The position numbers were made by a program, and so were the translations under genes. Positions 25,640 through 37,211 of a stretch of DNA of 64,000 nt are shown piece by piece (positions within the stretch are counted from its first letter, which is position 1; every line of letters begins with the position of its first letter). The stretch is taken from assembly GCA_029990175.1 (NCBI GenBank), contig JARKIP010000053.1, positions 11,984,001 to 12,048,000 of the forward strand, given 5' to 3'. The notes under the pieces are model-generated. The model had not been told where the DNA came from. It worked only from the letters and a program-made list of their open reading frames with translations, and did not search any database. This stretch comes from Petunia secreta (taxonomy: Eukaryota > Streptophyta > Magnoliopsida > Solanales > Solanaceae).

Positions 25640-27200
25640 TGACGTCCGTACTTATCTACGAGAGGCTATGATGGCATTTAGGAAGTTTCACTTCCTTCTT
25701 TTCTGATCGTGCGTCGGTCTAGGATGCAAAAGTATTTTCTTTAATTCCTTTGTGGTAATCGTGAAACCTCGTGCGACAAATCAGCAAACGGTATGAGTTC
25801 AGGACGAAACAGTCTAGCCTGGAGCTTGCACTGACGAAGCCTTGAGAGTTTTTTTATCGTGCCGACGATCTAGTTACGGAGGTCCTAACTGTGCCAGCTC
25901 GCAATGGGCAAGGGAGCAAGGCCTTGTGGTTCCCTTGGCTCTCTAAGATGCTTTTACGAGAATTTTGGTGACGCAGATACCGCAAGAACCTATTATTCGC
26001 TAGGCAGCTTATCAGGTCGCCGCATATGCAGATGTTCGGACTTAGAGGGCTCTTGTTCCAGTTTCTGATGTTGCTCCAATAAATTATGTTCCAGAGGCAG
26101 CATGTATTGCGCCACTAATTATTCTTGTTGGTTAGCTAGCCCAAGTAATAGCTCGGTCCGAGTGTCGAAAGACGCTGCATTATTTTAGCTGGTTGAACCT
26201 TACAATATTCTCAAGCCATGCATCAGATAATCCCTGTGTAAGATTTTTTAAAAATAAAATGATGTCAGCGTATCCTTCAGACTCTTGATTATATCGAGCG
26301 GTATGATGTTGATTATTCTTCTTTCCAGTTTCAGGGTCCAGCCTTGGATTGGTGGGCCGCTCTCTTATTAGCTAACTTGGTTCAATTTTTCTTCTAGATT
26401 CGTGGAAAAATTCCTTTCGAGTAGCGAGCGAGATGAAAAGTGTTGCCAGTTTGAGTGGATTGGATAGGGCAGCCTGTCGGTTAGCCTGTTGGTGTTTCAG
26501 AATATGAGATTGAATTCTATAGAATGGCTGGATATGCACTAGAACTAGTCCATGAACCTTCCAGGAATGTTCAAATTTATTGGTGACCTTTCTCCTTCCT
26601 TGAGATCCCAGATGACTCGAGAAATTGAGGTTGAGACTTCTTTTGATGTTGTTGTTGGTATTGCTCAGAGGTATTAGGTATACCATAAGTTAGAGCGGGA
26701 GAGCAGGAGATCCTTCGGCACTGGTGGGCACAATGGTACCTTATTTGGAGGTAAGCGTTCTGATTATTTTGGGAGGTCACCTTCCAGGTTATCTCAGCTC
26801 GTAGAACGTAATTCTTAAAGTACGCTAGTAGTTCATCAAGATAGACTCAGTTTTCTCTTTGTAGCTATCAAAAATCTGGCATGCTTCCATTTTCAGCTGA
26901 AATGTGTTATCATTGTCATGAGTCTGGTTATCCTTTGAGGAGTTTTCCCTTACTCCAACAAGTAGGCAGTTGTCCTTTCTCTTGTCATCAGGCACCTACA
27001 CAGTCGCATGGGATTTCCTTTAGATCTCAATCAGCCAGCAAAATGCCACCATCCAGTAGAGGTCGTGAGCGTGGTGGCAGTGGTTCTTCAGAAGGTAATT
27101 ATCAGGGTAGTAGCTCAACATAGCTGTAGAGGCAGTCTATGAATTGCCAGTCTGGCAGGAATATCCGACGTAGTACACCCATGTAATTCTTCTTCCATTA
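25640..27200 (+). pseudogene. Element C gag, decayed
   Basis: Fragments of a chromovirus gag are readable in shifting frames. Near 26325-26370 a piece with the F-x-G-x-A-x-x-W-W pattern marks the gag core. At 26905-26950 there is a CX2C-containing stretch (CYHC followed by ES-G) that looks like a zinc knuckle in which the histidine and last cysteine are lost. A serine/glycine-rich tail follows to about 27120. Stops and frameshifts are frequent. No protease or RT follows; after about 27200 the sequence passes into the 3' non-coding part. Confidence 0.55.
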
Positions 27201-28219
27201 TATGTGAGTAAGCTTTGATTTTTCCGATCGATTTGGAAATGGTTGTCTTATCAGGTTTCCATGGTTTTCTTGGATATCGTTTTTATTAAGAATTTGTTGT
27301 AATAGAGGGGTGAGCTTCTGGTATGATCTATTTGTGGCAATTGTGAAAGATTTATGAGTGAGTATCGGTATTGTTTGTTTGGCATCTTGTTGTGCCACAT
27401 TCTGTTATTATATCAAGTCAGTGTACCTCTCTCGTCGGAATTCCGTGTTGGTAGGATGATAGGATTCTTATTCATCACCATCAGAAAGTATCATTGTTTC
27501 TTCCGGTGTAAAGTGATTAGTAAGTAATGCTCGATCTATGTGTCTCCTCTTGGTTCGAGACGCTAGTAGATTCATGTTATTCTATGAACTTCTCTCAGTT
27601 ATAAAAGAGTTTACTGATAAATTGTTGGAGTTCTCTTCTTATGAGAAGGTTAAATTGGCATGAATGTTGTTCCGTGAAGCTCATTTAATGTCTATTTCTT
27701 CAATTGTGATTCTTCGATTAGCCTGACTCGTAAGTAGTCTAGCTTTGGTAGCTAAGAAAATAAGAAAATGAACTTCCTAAAGCTCTAACTATTTCTATCC
27801 TCAGTCCGTTGCCATCTCTTCTTTATTCGACACTGGTGAACTTAGACGGTCAGTAACCTATTGTGATGTTCCATGTGTTGAGCCAGAGTGCGTGCCAAGG
27901 TAGCCGGGTAAGCACATTGTCGTTTTTCAATGCTACTAAGGGTAATGAGAGGCGTCATTTGACCTTTGATTTGATCCAACAGGCGGTGGTGCTTACAGAA
28001 AATGTATGGAGTTGTGACTCGAGAATTGCAGCCGCTTGACAACTCGAGAGGGTAATTTAGTAGCTCAGGTCTGAGCCGCATTCTATTTTTAGCTAAATCT
28101 TCTTTAGTCCAGCAGACTGTTCGGGGATGGTTATTCCTATTCAAATAGCTACATGAGTTTGTGCTTTAAGTGGAGGAGTCTTCCTCCAAATACTGAATGG
28201 TAATACTAAATCTCGAAGG
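27201..28219 (+). other. Element C 3' interior
   Basis: No coding capacity. The part from about 27780 matches the reverse complement of the 63500-63900 stretch of C', so it is a family-wide 3' interior block. Confidence 0.6.
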
Positions 28220-28858
28220 CGTTGATACTTCTTTTGTCACGACCCAACCTAGGGCCACGACAGAAACCTACAATGAGTATCGATCATTGCTAAACCTACT
28301 AATAATCTATTAATGCTCGAGATAAGCTAGCAACATGATCATATATACGTACCTATCTGCTGAAAGTATAAAGTCTGGAAAGATGACACGACTTTAACTT
28401 GCTGGCAGTTAGAACACTGAGCCACAAATTCTGCTATGTCACACTTTATTCCGTCCCACCAATAAATCAGCTTAAGATCATGGTACATGATGAATAGTGC
28501 ATTTGGAATAATGTGCCTCTATCATAATCTGTCCACGTAAATCTGCAACATCAGGGACACAGTCTATCTTTATACATGAGAACATCGTCAGTAGATGTTC
28601 AGTCTGAAGATCATTCCTGGTCTGCATCATACTATCCAGTAGTATTTGCATGATCCTTATCCTTATATGATAGACCCTGTTCAGATGAACCTTTGACATA
28701 CATTAGGATATGAGTAACTACATTCCCACAAGGACCTTGCGGAACAACACTAACATCAACTGAGATGTTGCATGGTGCGTTCATAAAAATAATATAGCTT
28801 GCATCAAATTGTCTATAGTGTGTAGTGACAAGGTACTTCAAAAGCTCCCCCTATTGCA
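28220..28858 (-). mobile_element. Foreign fragment in C: LTR end plus antisense integrase piece
   Basis: Compared with C', the C interior is interrupted here. The insert starts near GTCACGACCCAACCTAGGG, the same LTR terminus as at 58556, and then carries an antisense Gypsy integrase zinc-binding region. On the minus strand, from about 28560 down to 28385, I read a D-L-R-x-x-I-M-x-E-A-H motif, a conserved M-Y-H-D-L-K and Y-W-W, and a C-x2-C followed by Q-Q-V-K. Stops interrupt it. It appears to be a deleted minus-strand chromovirus in which the LTR end and integrase have been brought together. Confidence 0.65.
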
Positions 28859-29233
28859 TCAAGTGTGAGCTAATTCTTAGTTCCATCGACCTGTTCTATA
28901 TCCAAGGGTATATCGAAGAGGTGATTATCGGTTAAATCATGTTAACCCATTCAAAGTTCCGTGTATCTTTTCTTCAAAAATATAGAACTCTCTTCTCGTG
29001 ATCAAGGAAGGATCAGCTTAGTCAAAATAAGCTGTGCAATGGTATTATCATATTATTCAGATATATTTTATTCCAAAAGTTCAATATGCATGTTATAATT
29101 CTGATCTTGCAATCAAGAGATAATGCCAGTGGAGTAGCTTATGAAGATCGTGCAAGTTCTCTTGTTATTTGAATGAATTTTTCTTTAGACTTAGGCTCGT
29201 TCAAGGACGAACGAAAGTATAACTGGAGGAGAA
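28859..29233 (+). other. Element C 3' end with polypurine tract
   Basis: It is homologous to the reverse complement of about 63097-63465. It ends in AACTGGAGGAGAA (29221-29233), the polypurine tract, directly before the 3' LTR. The matching tract of C' is AAGTGGAGGAGAA. Confidence 0.7.
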
Positions 29234-29803
29234 TGAAACGACCTCGGTTAGTCGTTTCGGAAGTTAGGACTCCAATTGGCGTGCTGATAATTTTGGGTTT
29301 GGTTATGTGACCTTAAACCCTGTACATTGGCCTGGCCTGCGTATTGCGTATGCGAATAGAGTATCAGGTTCCTAACCGGATTGCCCTAAGCCGTGAGGAA
29401 TGAAGCCTTGAGCCTAATTTGATATATTTTCTACTTATTGAATAAGCAGGATCGTTTGGATGTGAATCCAAAGGATAAAGCGGTTGTTCAGTAACTGTGC
29501 TAACTTTGTAACAAAGTAAGTGTTTATATCCATTTCTTTGGAGGCACCTTGCCTCGTGGATTGTCTACCACGTGTTACTTACGTGTTTAGCTACCGATAG
29601 GCGTACTCATTACGCCTTAGCTTTGAATTTACATTGTATATTATATGTTATGCCCTGTTGTTGGAATTGCGTTGAGCATATGAGCATTGCACTCTAGTTT
29701 TGAGCATTGCATATACTTCCCGGTAACCAATGAGAGTCCCGAGCCGGTGAAGGGTCATCATTACATATACTTCCCGGTAATCGATGAGAGTCCCGAACCA
29801 GTG
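29234..29803 (+). repeat. Element C 3' LTR, internally deleted and truncated
   Basis: The first 60 bases match 22834-22894. The alignment then jumps to 23739 (844 bases missing) and continues into the second unit of the 54-bp array, where it stops. The rest of the LTR, the target duplication and the adjoining part of A are gone. Confidence 0.8.
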
Positions 29804-29888
29804 AAAACATCAGTACCAGACTAGAGCCAAAGGCCCAATTACAACTCCTCCCCTCTCACAAATTAGAAGAAGAGGAAGACGAAACATT

Positions 29889-30237
29889 ATGCCTGAGTTG
29901 AATAACACTGCTCTTAGGGATGATAACAATGGAACAACCCGCAAACTTGCCTCGGTTGGGTATGACGAACATGTTGCTACTTTAGAGCAAAGAATTATTG
30001 AACTGGAAGAGAAACCGATGATGGAAAATTTACCCGTTGTTAACTCCGCCCATTCGAAGGAACCTTTCGATCCAAGTGGGTCAGCACGACCTAATGGTAA
30101 GGACCCTATACACCCAACTAATCCACCAGTTGTTTACCAAACTGTACCACCAGCCACATACCAAACGACACCACCTGCTGCTTAGCAGAAAGCACCATCC
30201 GCTATCTACCAAACAACAGTAACTGCTATTTACCAAG
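29889..30237 (+). pseudogene. Element A gag, 5' part
   Basis: An ATG at 29889 opens a 98-codon frame ending in a stop at 30183. The protein has a short coiled-coil-like stretch (LEQRIIELEE) and a proline/threonine/tyrosine-rich repeat (V-Y-Q-T-x-P-P), as found at the start of Tat-lineage gags. The reading continues past the stop until B interrupts it at 30238 and resumes at 47557 with the same P-T-Y-Q phrases. It was already damaged apart from the B insertion. Confidence 0.6.
30233..30237 (+). repeat. Target site duplication CCAAG, left copy
   Basis: CCAAG directly before the TG of element B is repeated directly after its terminal CA at 47552-47556. Confidence 0.95.
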
Positions 30238-32052
30238 TGTTGACACCCAATTTTGTCCCTCATTTTTCTTAATTGGTTGTATTTAGCTTAAAAATACATA
30301 TTAAAATTTTTCTAATAAAATTGCATTAGATGACATGCATTTACGTGGGTAATCCCTTATCTTTAATCCCATATTTATATAATATTTACTTAATTGAGAA
30401 TATATTACATAATTACGTCATTTAGGTCATTTTCAAAAATACTTGCGCGATTTTGTAACTATTTACGCAATTTATACACTTGAATATCCATTTTTCAATT
30501 ATTTATACTTAATTAATACTACCTAAATTAATTTATAAATATTTTGAATCAGTTATTATTTTTCCCTAAGTCCCCAATATTATCCCCTATATTTTATTAA
30601 TTATTCTCTCATTTATTAATATTTTTAAGCTAATTATTGGTCAAATATACTCCTATATACACAAGATATACACTCATATATACTTATACATATACATTCA
30701 TACACCCACAGACACTCAGCCTAACGCGCATGACGTGGCACGATCCTAGCCCTTCATCCCTCTAATCCGACGGCCCACGTTATTTCACCCCTTTTTAATA
30801 TTACACTCCTACCCCTCACTTAAAACCCTAAACATTACTTCTTCTCCTCCCTCAACACACTCAGCCGTCGCCCCCTTTCCTCTCTCCTCCTTCACTTCTA
30901 AAACCGTCCAGATTCATGCCGCGGCTTCGCCTCATCTTCTCCACCATTTTCGCCGCAGTCACGCATCCCTCTCTCTCTTGTCGTTTTCGCATGGAAAAAA
31001 AGGGAAACAAATCTCTTATCCCTCTTTCCATTGAAACCAAAAAGGGAGAGAATGGATCGAACAAATCAAGGCAAGAATCATGGAATACGCAACCAAATCA
31101 CACACACAAGGCAAGAAAGTCAAGGATTTGGGTTTGAATCCCCACAAATCAGGCAGAAACGAAAGCAAAGGACCCGACCCGGTTCTAATTGTTCCAGACC
31201 CGATCCGACTTCAAACGGGTAATGTCTTCCGTGATTTGCTTAATCTTCTGTTTAATCTATGAAATTCCATGACTGAATTTTGTTTCGTGTATCATATGCT
31301 CGGTTGATCACTTAAAAATGACTCTAACTATGTCATTTAGTTAAAGGTTAATTTCTTGTTTGTAATGATCTGAAATCGAGTATATCTATATACGCACGCT
31401 TAGTTGTTTACATAGAAAAGAAGGCAGTTCTCTTTAGTTAATCTTTCAATTACGAGTCTTGAAGCGTATGCCCGTTCGGATATTTATTGCATTTTTGCTT
31501 CGTGAATTCGATGTATGACTTTACACACAATGAAACTAGTCTTTTGAGCTGAAAGTTTGCCAATCCTTGGGAGATCTTTGCATATGTATGAATACTGTTA
31601 GTTGTTCACCTTCTAGTTATTGGGAAATATCTTTTAATCAAAGTTTGAAGGCTGGAAAAGCATATACACACGCATATTTCTGTTTAAAATGGATTTGACA
31701 AGCTGGTAAAATCTTTCCATGCTCTGTGTATGCATTTGTCCAAGTACAGGGGTAAAAACATAGTGACACATAATATCTTTCAATTTGATATCTGATTCAT
31801 TTAGCAAAAGGAAAATATCCTATTTTTTCAAATCCTGAAATGAACTTGTCAGAATATATATGTGTATGGTTAGTAGTAGAATTTTGGAATGTGAAATTTG
31901 AATTGATTGGCATTATATTTGGAAGTAGATAAGGCAGCCAAATATCTTTCCTTCTATCTCTAAAAAACTGCCAGAATATTGCACTTACCATGTTTACTTT
32001 TGATTGATTCCTACCCTTGTGCAAATTAGCTTAAGTCAGCCCTATTCCTGCC

Positions 32053-32060
32053 TATATAAA
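32053..32060 (+). promoter_or_regulatory. Candidate TATA box, B 5' LTR
   Basis: TATATAAA is followed by a C-rich and CT-rich stretch, about 1.8 kb into the LTR. It is identical in the 3' LTR at 45568-45575. It would set the U3/R border of the element transcript. Confidence 0.55.
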
Positions 32061-33194
32061 CTAACCACCCCTCCCCTTTACTACTCACTTTTGGAGGTAC
32101 ACGCTGAATACTAAAAGCACAACAGAACTCCTCCCTCTCATAGCAACACTCTCTTTTCCTCTCTTAAGAAAAAGTTTTTCTTTGTTCTGTTTCATTTTGC
32201 TAAATATAAGCTGAAGTAAAGCCATTTATTCTGACTGCTCCTCCATTCTAAGATCACCTGCTAGTTCTCTGTTGCCTTGTGTCTAGTTGCTAAGGTAAAG
32301 TTCTAATCTTAATGAATGGCCTTTGGTAAACTGCTTTTGCGCTTTGTTTCTGCCCTTAAATGTTGACTGTCTGTATGCACATTGGTTTGTTTGGCCAGCT
32401 TTGGCCTTTCTACTAACATTTCTTTGCAGATTTATGTTATGCTTGGATAGTCCAGTAAGGACTAGACCATCACCAATTAATTTTCAGGGATTAAAGTATA
32501 GCAAGGAACTGAACCAAGTTCGAGATTTGAAGCACAAGGATCCGGCTAGACTGCCTGATTCCATATAGTGCACACATGGCACATCTTTCCCTCTTTTCTG
32601 TTGTATAAACATGTACCAATCCCCTAGACCCCCTTTACTTGTTGTATTTAATTAGGATCCCCTATGTATGTTAAGCACCATAAGGTGCAAAACATTCACA
32701 GTAAAACAGGACAGCAGTGTCTGAAACCAGCAGTGGCAAGTACTAAAATGGCTATACAGGAGCCGATTCTCACCTTTCTCTTCTTCTTTGTGCATATGCG
32801 AAAGCTAAACATGACATAGGTCTGTTTTGTGTAAAGCTGAAATCTGAAATGTCGAGTTAAACAGGCAGTGCTAAGTTAGATTGCAGGTGGGCTATTTTTC
32901 TGCTAAAATCAAAAAAGGGCTAAAAATACAATCTGGGCTATTTCTGCAAAATGCTAAAGCTTGAAATACAATCTGATTACTTGTATGTTTATGCAAAATT
33001 TCAAAAATCTGAATTCACTTGTAACAGGGCTGTTTTACGTAAGAAAATCTGGTATTTTTTAAAATATAGGCTATTTTCGTAATTCGGTCTCAATCGAAGC
33101 ACATTTCTGCAGGACTGTAAAAGCTGGCCAGTTTTAAAATTCAAGGCTAATTTTTCTGCAATTAAACTAGTTTAAAAGGCTAAATATTTTTCTA

Positions 33195-33213
33195 CACACT
33201 AACTAATAGTGTG
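33195..33213 (+). other. Palindrome in B 5' LTR
   Basis: CACACTA and TAGTGTG are separated by five bases. The same hairpin-capable sequence occurs in the B 3' LTR (46711-46729) and in both LTRs of A (20865-20883, 54028-54046). Confidence 0.75.
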
Positions 33214-34036
33214 GAAGGGAAATGAGTGGCTTTGGGGGGTCAAGCTCTACATTTACAATTTTACACACTCATGGTTATTTTTGAAAAGCTAAACAAAGTA
33301 AGTTGGCTATATTTTGTGTAACATTGTCAAAAGACTATTTTATAAAATTCGTCCATTTTTATATGCTTTACTTATATATAATTTCTATAAAGTATGTTTT
33401 TCTTACTCTTTTATTTGGTAAAAAATATTTTCTTAATATTATCTATGTATATGTACTTGCATTTTATCAATACATGTTTGACTCCACAACAATAGCCATT
33501 TGGAAAAAGGCACTAATGTCGAATTACCCTCCAAATCGGCTAACATTCTATGAACATAGCAATTTTTTTTTAGGAAATTTAGTATATTTTGGGGAATATT
33601 TTAACTTTTTTTTTTCAAACTAACTTCTAAATCCGCCCAGTTGTATTTTCTAGAAATTTCCTTTAATTAGAACATAATTGGAATTTAATTTTACTGTGAT
33701 ATGTTTTCTCTTAAATTGCATACTTGATTTTTTGATTTTGTTAATGCTTTACATTTCAGCTTATAATCCCAAAATTTGAATTCGGTCGGGAACCACCTTT
33801 TGTGGGATTCGGGAAATGCCTAACACCTTCTTCCCGAGTCACAAGGACTTCTTACCCATAGAATCTCTTAGAAAACTTACCCGGAGTTAGTTTAGAAACT
33901 TAGAAGCTTTAGGTGACCTAATACGCCTTTAGACAAATTTATTAGGTGGCGACTCCAAAACCGACTCAATCGAGTCACCCAGTCAAACCCGACCTTTTGA
34001 ACTCGCTCCGAGTTCGAAAAACGGGATGCGACAGGA

Positions 34037-34054
34037 TGGCGACTCCGCTAGGGA
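34037..34054 (+). other. Primer-binding site of element B (tRNA-Arg type)
   Basis: TGGCGACTCCGCTAGGGA begins three bases after the LTR. It differs from the site of A at one base, position 14, where the A copy matches plant tRNA-Arg better. Confidence 0.85.
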
Positions 34055-35595
34055 TTTCAAAGTCCTAACCACAACGGATTTTATTTTGGGATTTCTATTA
34101 TTATTATTATTTATTGAATTAATTGCTTTATTTTACTTATTATTTTGCTTATTATTATTTTACTAAGTTTTTTTTTTCTTTTTTGTTTTTCTAACTTGTA
34201 TTCTTTTTTGTTTTTCTTTCTTTATCTTATTATTTATTTGTATCAAATATCCTTGTAACATTTATGACATTTTTTCACTCATACTCTTCCACTCCTTGAA
34301 ACGGCACTCTGCACACACTCGAGCGGTTACGTGGATCTCACGGCCGTTTCACTCTCAAAAGCCCTTTAAGGGGAACGGTTTGGAATATAGTTGGTCCGTG
34401 GTACAACCAACAATTCTAAACGTTCCCACCCCTTGGTCGTCCGCCTGGGGGAACCATGTTCTTGTCTAGTAAACCCACTCTTGGAAAGTTCTTACAACAC
34501 GTCCAACACTTTTACTATTTTTTGCCAAAAATCTTTCTCTTTTTAACAATTTCACTTCATAATTCTTTTTGTATTTTCATTATTGTCTAGTTTCTATGAT
34601 CCTACTTTTGAAACTAATTTGTTTGTTTTGTTTCTTCTTTTTTACTCCTTATTTTTTTAAAAATCATTTTTGAAATGTTTCAATATGTGCATCATTTTCA
34701 TAAAATTGCTAAAAAAAAAATCAAATAATTCACTTAATTTGATTTTTTTTTTTTAATATTGTCTAGATTCTATTAATTCTATTTTTTCAAAACTAACGTA
34801 TTTGTTTCATATGTGCATATTTATAATACAGAAGTTTTTTTAAATATGTGCATTTGTCTAAAACTTATGCATTTGTTTCACAACTCATACATTATGATTT
34901 ATTTGCTTAAAGGATTGAACGTGGAAAATGTGGACCATTCGATGGCATTGTCCTGCATTTAGTGCTATTCAAAGGCACAAAGGTTACTTAATAGGCGTCA
35001 AAAGCCCGAATTAAATCAGAAATGATTATTTATCCATAAACAGTCGGAATTATTCTGTATTCAATGCCATTCAAAGGCACGAAGTTCACCTAATAGGCGT
35101 CAAAAGCCCGAATTGAATCAGAAATGAGTGTTTATTCATAAACAGTCACAATTGTTCTATATTCAATGCCATTCAAAGGCACGAAGGTAACTTACGAGGC
35201 ATTAAGCCCAAATTGAATCAGAAACGACCATTTATTCCCAAAGGATTGAAATCATTCTATATTCAATGCTATTCAAAGGCTTAAATGGTAGCCGAAGAGG
35301 CCTTAAAAACCCATTTCGAAGCAAAAATGACCACTCGATAGATGGGACGACATATAACGCACGTTTATCCTTTAAGCATTATATAAAGACTTGGCATCCT
35401 TGGTATGTCAAAAGACCATTAACAACTTTCGTCTAAAGTGTCTAAAGGGTTCTCAATCCATAACGACACTTCTCTTCATATTTCATACTACATTGCTTTC
35501 AAAAGCTCGTGCCACACGTTAATCATTTGCTTACAACCAAAATTTAGGCATATTCCTTCTTTTCTTCTCCTTCCTTCATTTTTTTTCAAAAGATC
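34055..35595 (+). other. Element B leader
   Basis: Non-coding leader between primer site and ORF1, with T-rich and TTA-repeat stretches (34085-34260) and four 102-bp repeats (34940-35345). No upstream gene is visible. Confidence 0.7.
34940..35345 (+). repeat. 102-bp x 4 tandem array in B leader
   Basis: ATTCAAAGGC recurs at 34967, 35069, 35171 and 35271, with GGCGTCAAAAGCCCGAAT and AATCAGAAAYGA phrases between. The last unit is the most diverged. Confidence 0.85.
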
Positions 35596-37211
35596 ATGGC
35601 CAAAAGGACATTTGACATGGTCGCTGAAACCCCTCATTTACTCAAAGATTGGTGGAGAAACCTAAGTATAGATCAACAAGACCGAGTTAAGGCAGTGTTA
35701 GGGAGCCTTATTTCACTGATGGAGCATACGTCAATGAAAGGGATAGTAGAAGCAGCAGTACACTATTGGGATGCATGCCGAGCAGTTTTTCACTTTGGGA
35801 ATATAGAGTTGACACTATTACTGGAAGAAATAGGCGGGTTAAGTCAATTACCATTTGAAAGTGAGGAGGTCTTGATGCCTAAGAACATTACACCTGAGGA
35901 GTTCTTCGAAATTGTAGGGTTTAAGCCCGAATTATGCACAGACAGTATAAGGCAGTCGGGAATTTCTTTGACTTCCCTCTTTATCAAATTTGAGTATGAA
36001 GAAGCATTTCAGAAATCCAAAGACTGTCTAAGCAGTAACCAGGCAGATTGGCAAGACGGAGAGTGCTCGCTTTTGTTACCAGCTTTTTAGGGACGGTCGT
36101 GTTTCCACAACACAAAGGACGAGTTGATGTTTGCATGGTATCAATTGCTGATGTCCTACTCAAGGACTTTGACGAGAAATATAGTTTGGTACCTATGATC
36201 GTTGTAGAACATTACCGAGCTTTAGAAAGATGCAAGAAGGGAGCTGGTTTCTTCGAGGGTTGCAATTTGCTTTTGCAAACTTGGTTGATGGAACATTTGC
36301 AAAAGGTGAACAACACAGACCAAGGCTTCCACTCCATACCGAGAGAAAACTACATCTTAACGCATATCGCCCGCATGGACAGTGCCCTTGAAAAGTGGGA
36401 CCGGCCAACAACCACCAAAGGTTGGCACCACAAGCTTTCTCAATTGACGTCCGAAAATATACAATGGATGTTTGACTACTTTCCCAGCACTACAGTGATC
36501 ACACGGTCGGAAAGAGACTCGTTTCTCATCTTAGTGGGCTTTAGAGGAGTTTACCCATATACTCCTTTAAGGGCACTTAGACAAGCGGGGAGAAAGCAGA
36601 TTGTACCCCAAATCGTAGACATCAGAAGCTTCAAAGCAGATATTTCTGGAGGAGTGATACCATTTAAAGACAAGATATTAGAACTTTGGAAAGAAAGACG
36701 ACAAATGGGATTTGAGACTATTGGACGAGACAGATTTGATGCAGGCTATGATGAAGATTATCCGGACTGGCTAAGGAAAGACATAGCAAAGGCAGTTCAA
36801 CCAAGAGCAACAAGAAAAAGGAAAAGAAATGCCGATGAATTAGAATCTGAGTGCAAGAGGCTACACAAACAACTGGCAAAAGCACGGGAGAAAATAGTGA
36901 AAAAGCAGAGTTTGGTAGAAGCAAAGAACAAAGAAAAAGGCAAATGGCGCAGTAAGGCAGAACTATTGACAAAACACATAGAGTCTATAGGTGTATGGGC
37001 TAGCGAAGGAATGAGCTCCGTGGCAAACAAAGGAATAGAAGAGAAAGGAAGAAAGGCTTGGGAAATGTTGAAGAACTTCACATTTGACATATCCCGGCTC
37101 TTAACTGATGCAGATAATATCATCTTCCAACGAGATTCATCAGGGACAAGTTCGGCCGAGGAAGACTCATCTGAAGAAGAAAAAGAATCTTTTGGGGATG
37201 GATCGGCATGA
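35596..37211 (+). pseudogene. Element B ORF1, Ogre-type extra protein, one frameshift
   Basis: The ATG at 35596 has a good plant context (GATCATGGCC). The first frame encodes 164 residues. A loss of one base near 36050 shifts the reading to a second frame, open to 37211, so the whole gene would have about 540 codons. The N-terminal half is globular with W-W and an E-L-T-x-x-L-E-E-I-G-G motif (residues 70-81). The second part is basic and coiled-coil-like (lysine/arginine-rich at 36810-36960), ending in a serine/glutamate-rich acidic tail. Ogre elements are known to carry an ORF of unknown function upstream of gag. The E-L-T-x-x-L-E-E motif recalls the plant mobile domain, which I offer only as a lead. 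Confidence 0.75.

Larger units (their letters stand above)
22834..29803 (+). mobile_element. Element C: chromovirus-like Gypsy relic
   Basis: Its LTRs begin TGAAACGACCTCGG. The 5' LTR (22834-25566) is followed by a degenerate initiator-Met type primer site. The interior holds gag remnants and a 3' non-coding region, with no readable RT of its own. The 3' LTR (from 29234) has a large internal deletion and is broken off at about 29803. A 3' interior like this one is also seen in reverse at 63097-64000. The Tekay/Del assignment is inferred from the primer site, the gag pattern and the general LTR look. Confidence 0.75.
30238..34033 (+). repeat. Element B 5' LTR
   Basis: It runs from TGTTGACACCCAATTTTGTC to CGGGATGCGACA. 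Compared with the 3' LTR it has only scattered substitutions and small indels (for example near 30670-30700). A short frame at 30916-31137, starting in CCGCGGCTTCGCC, has a related counterpart at 44430-44702 with a changed end; since it lies in the LTR leader I do not call it a gene. Confidence 0.95.

Noticed and set aside
29826..29830. GCCAA as the right target duplication of C (left flank GCCAA at 22829)
   Set aside because: The C 3' LTR stops more than 20 bases earlier without its proper end, so the match is probably chance.
30916..31262. Short proline/arginine-rich frames in the B 5' LTR, partly repeated at 44430-44776
   Set aside because: They are in the LTR leader; substitutions between the two LTRs change the frames, and repetition only reflects LTR duplication.
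33303..33623. 106-codon hydrophobic frame in the B 5' LTR
   Set aside because: AT-rich LTR sequence; the matching frame is not kept in the 3' LTR.
36040..36060. Programmed frameshift in B ORF1
   Set aside because: No slippery heptamer is visible at the switch, so a simple one-base loss is more likely.
36718..37123. Minus-strand frames opposite B ORF1
   Set aside because: Shadows of the lysine-rich coiled-coil part of ORF1.
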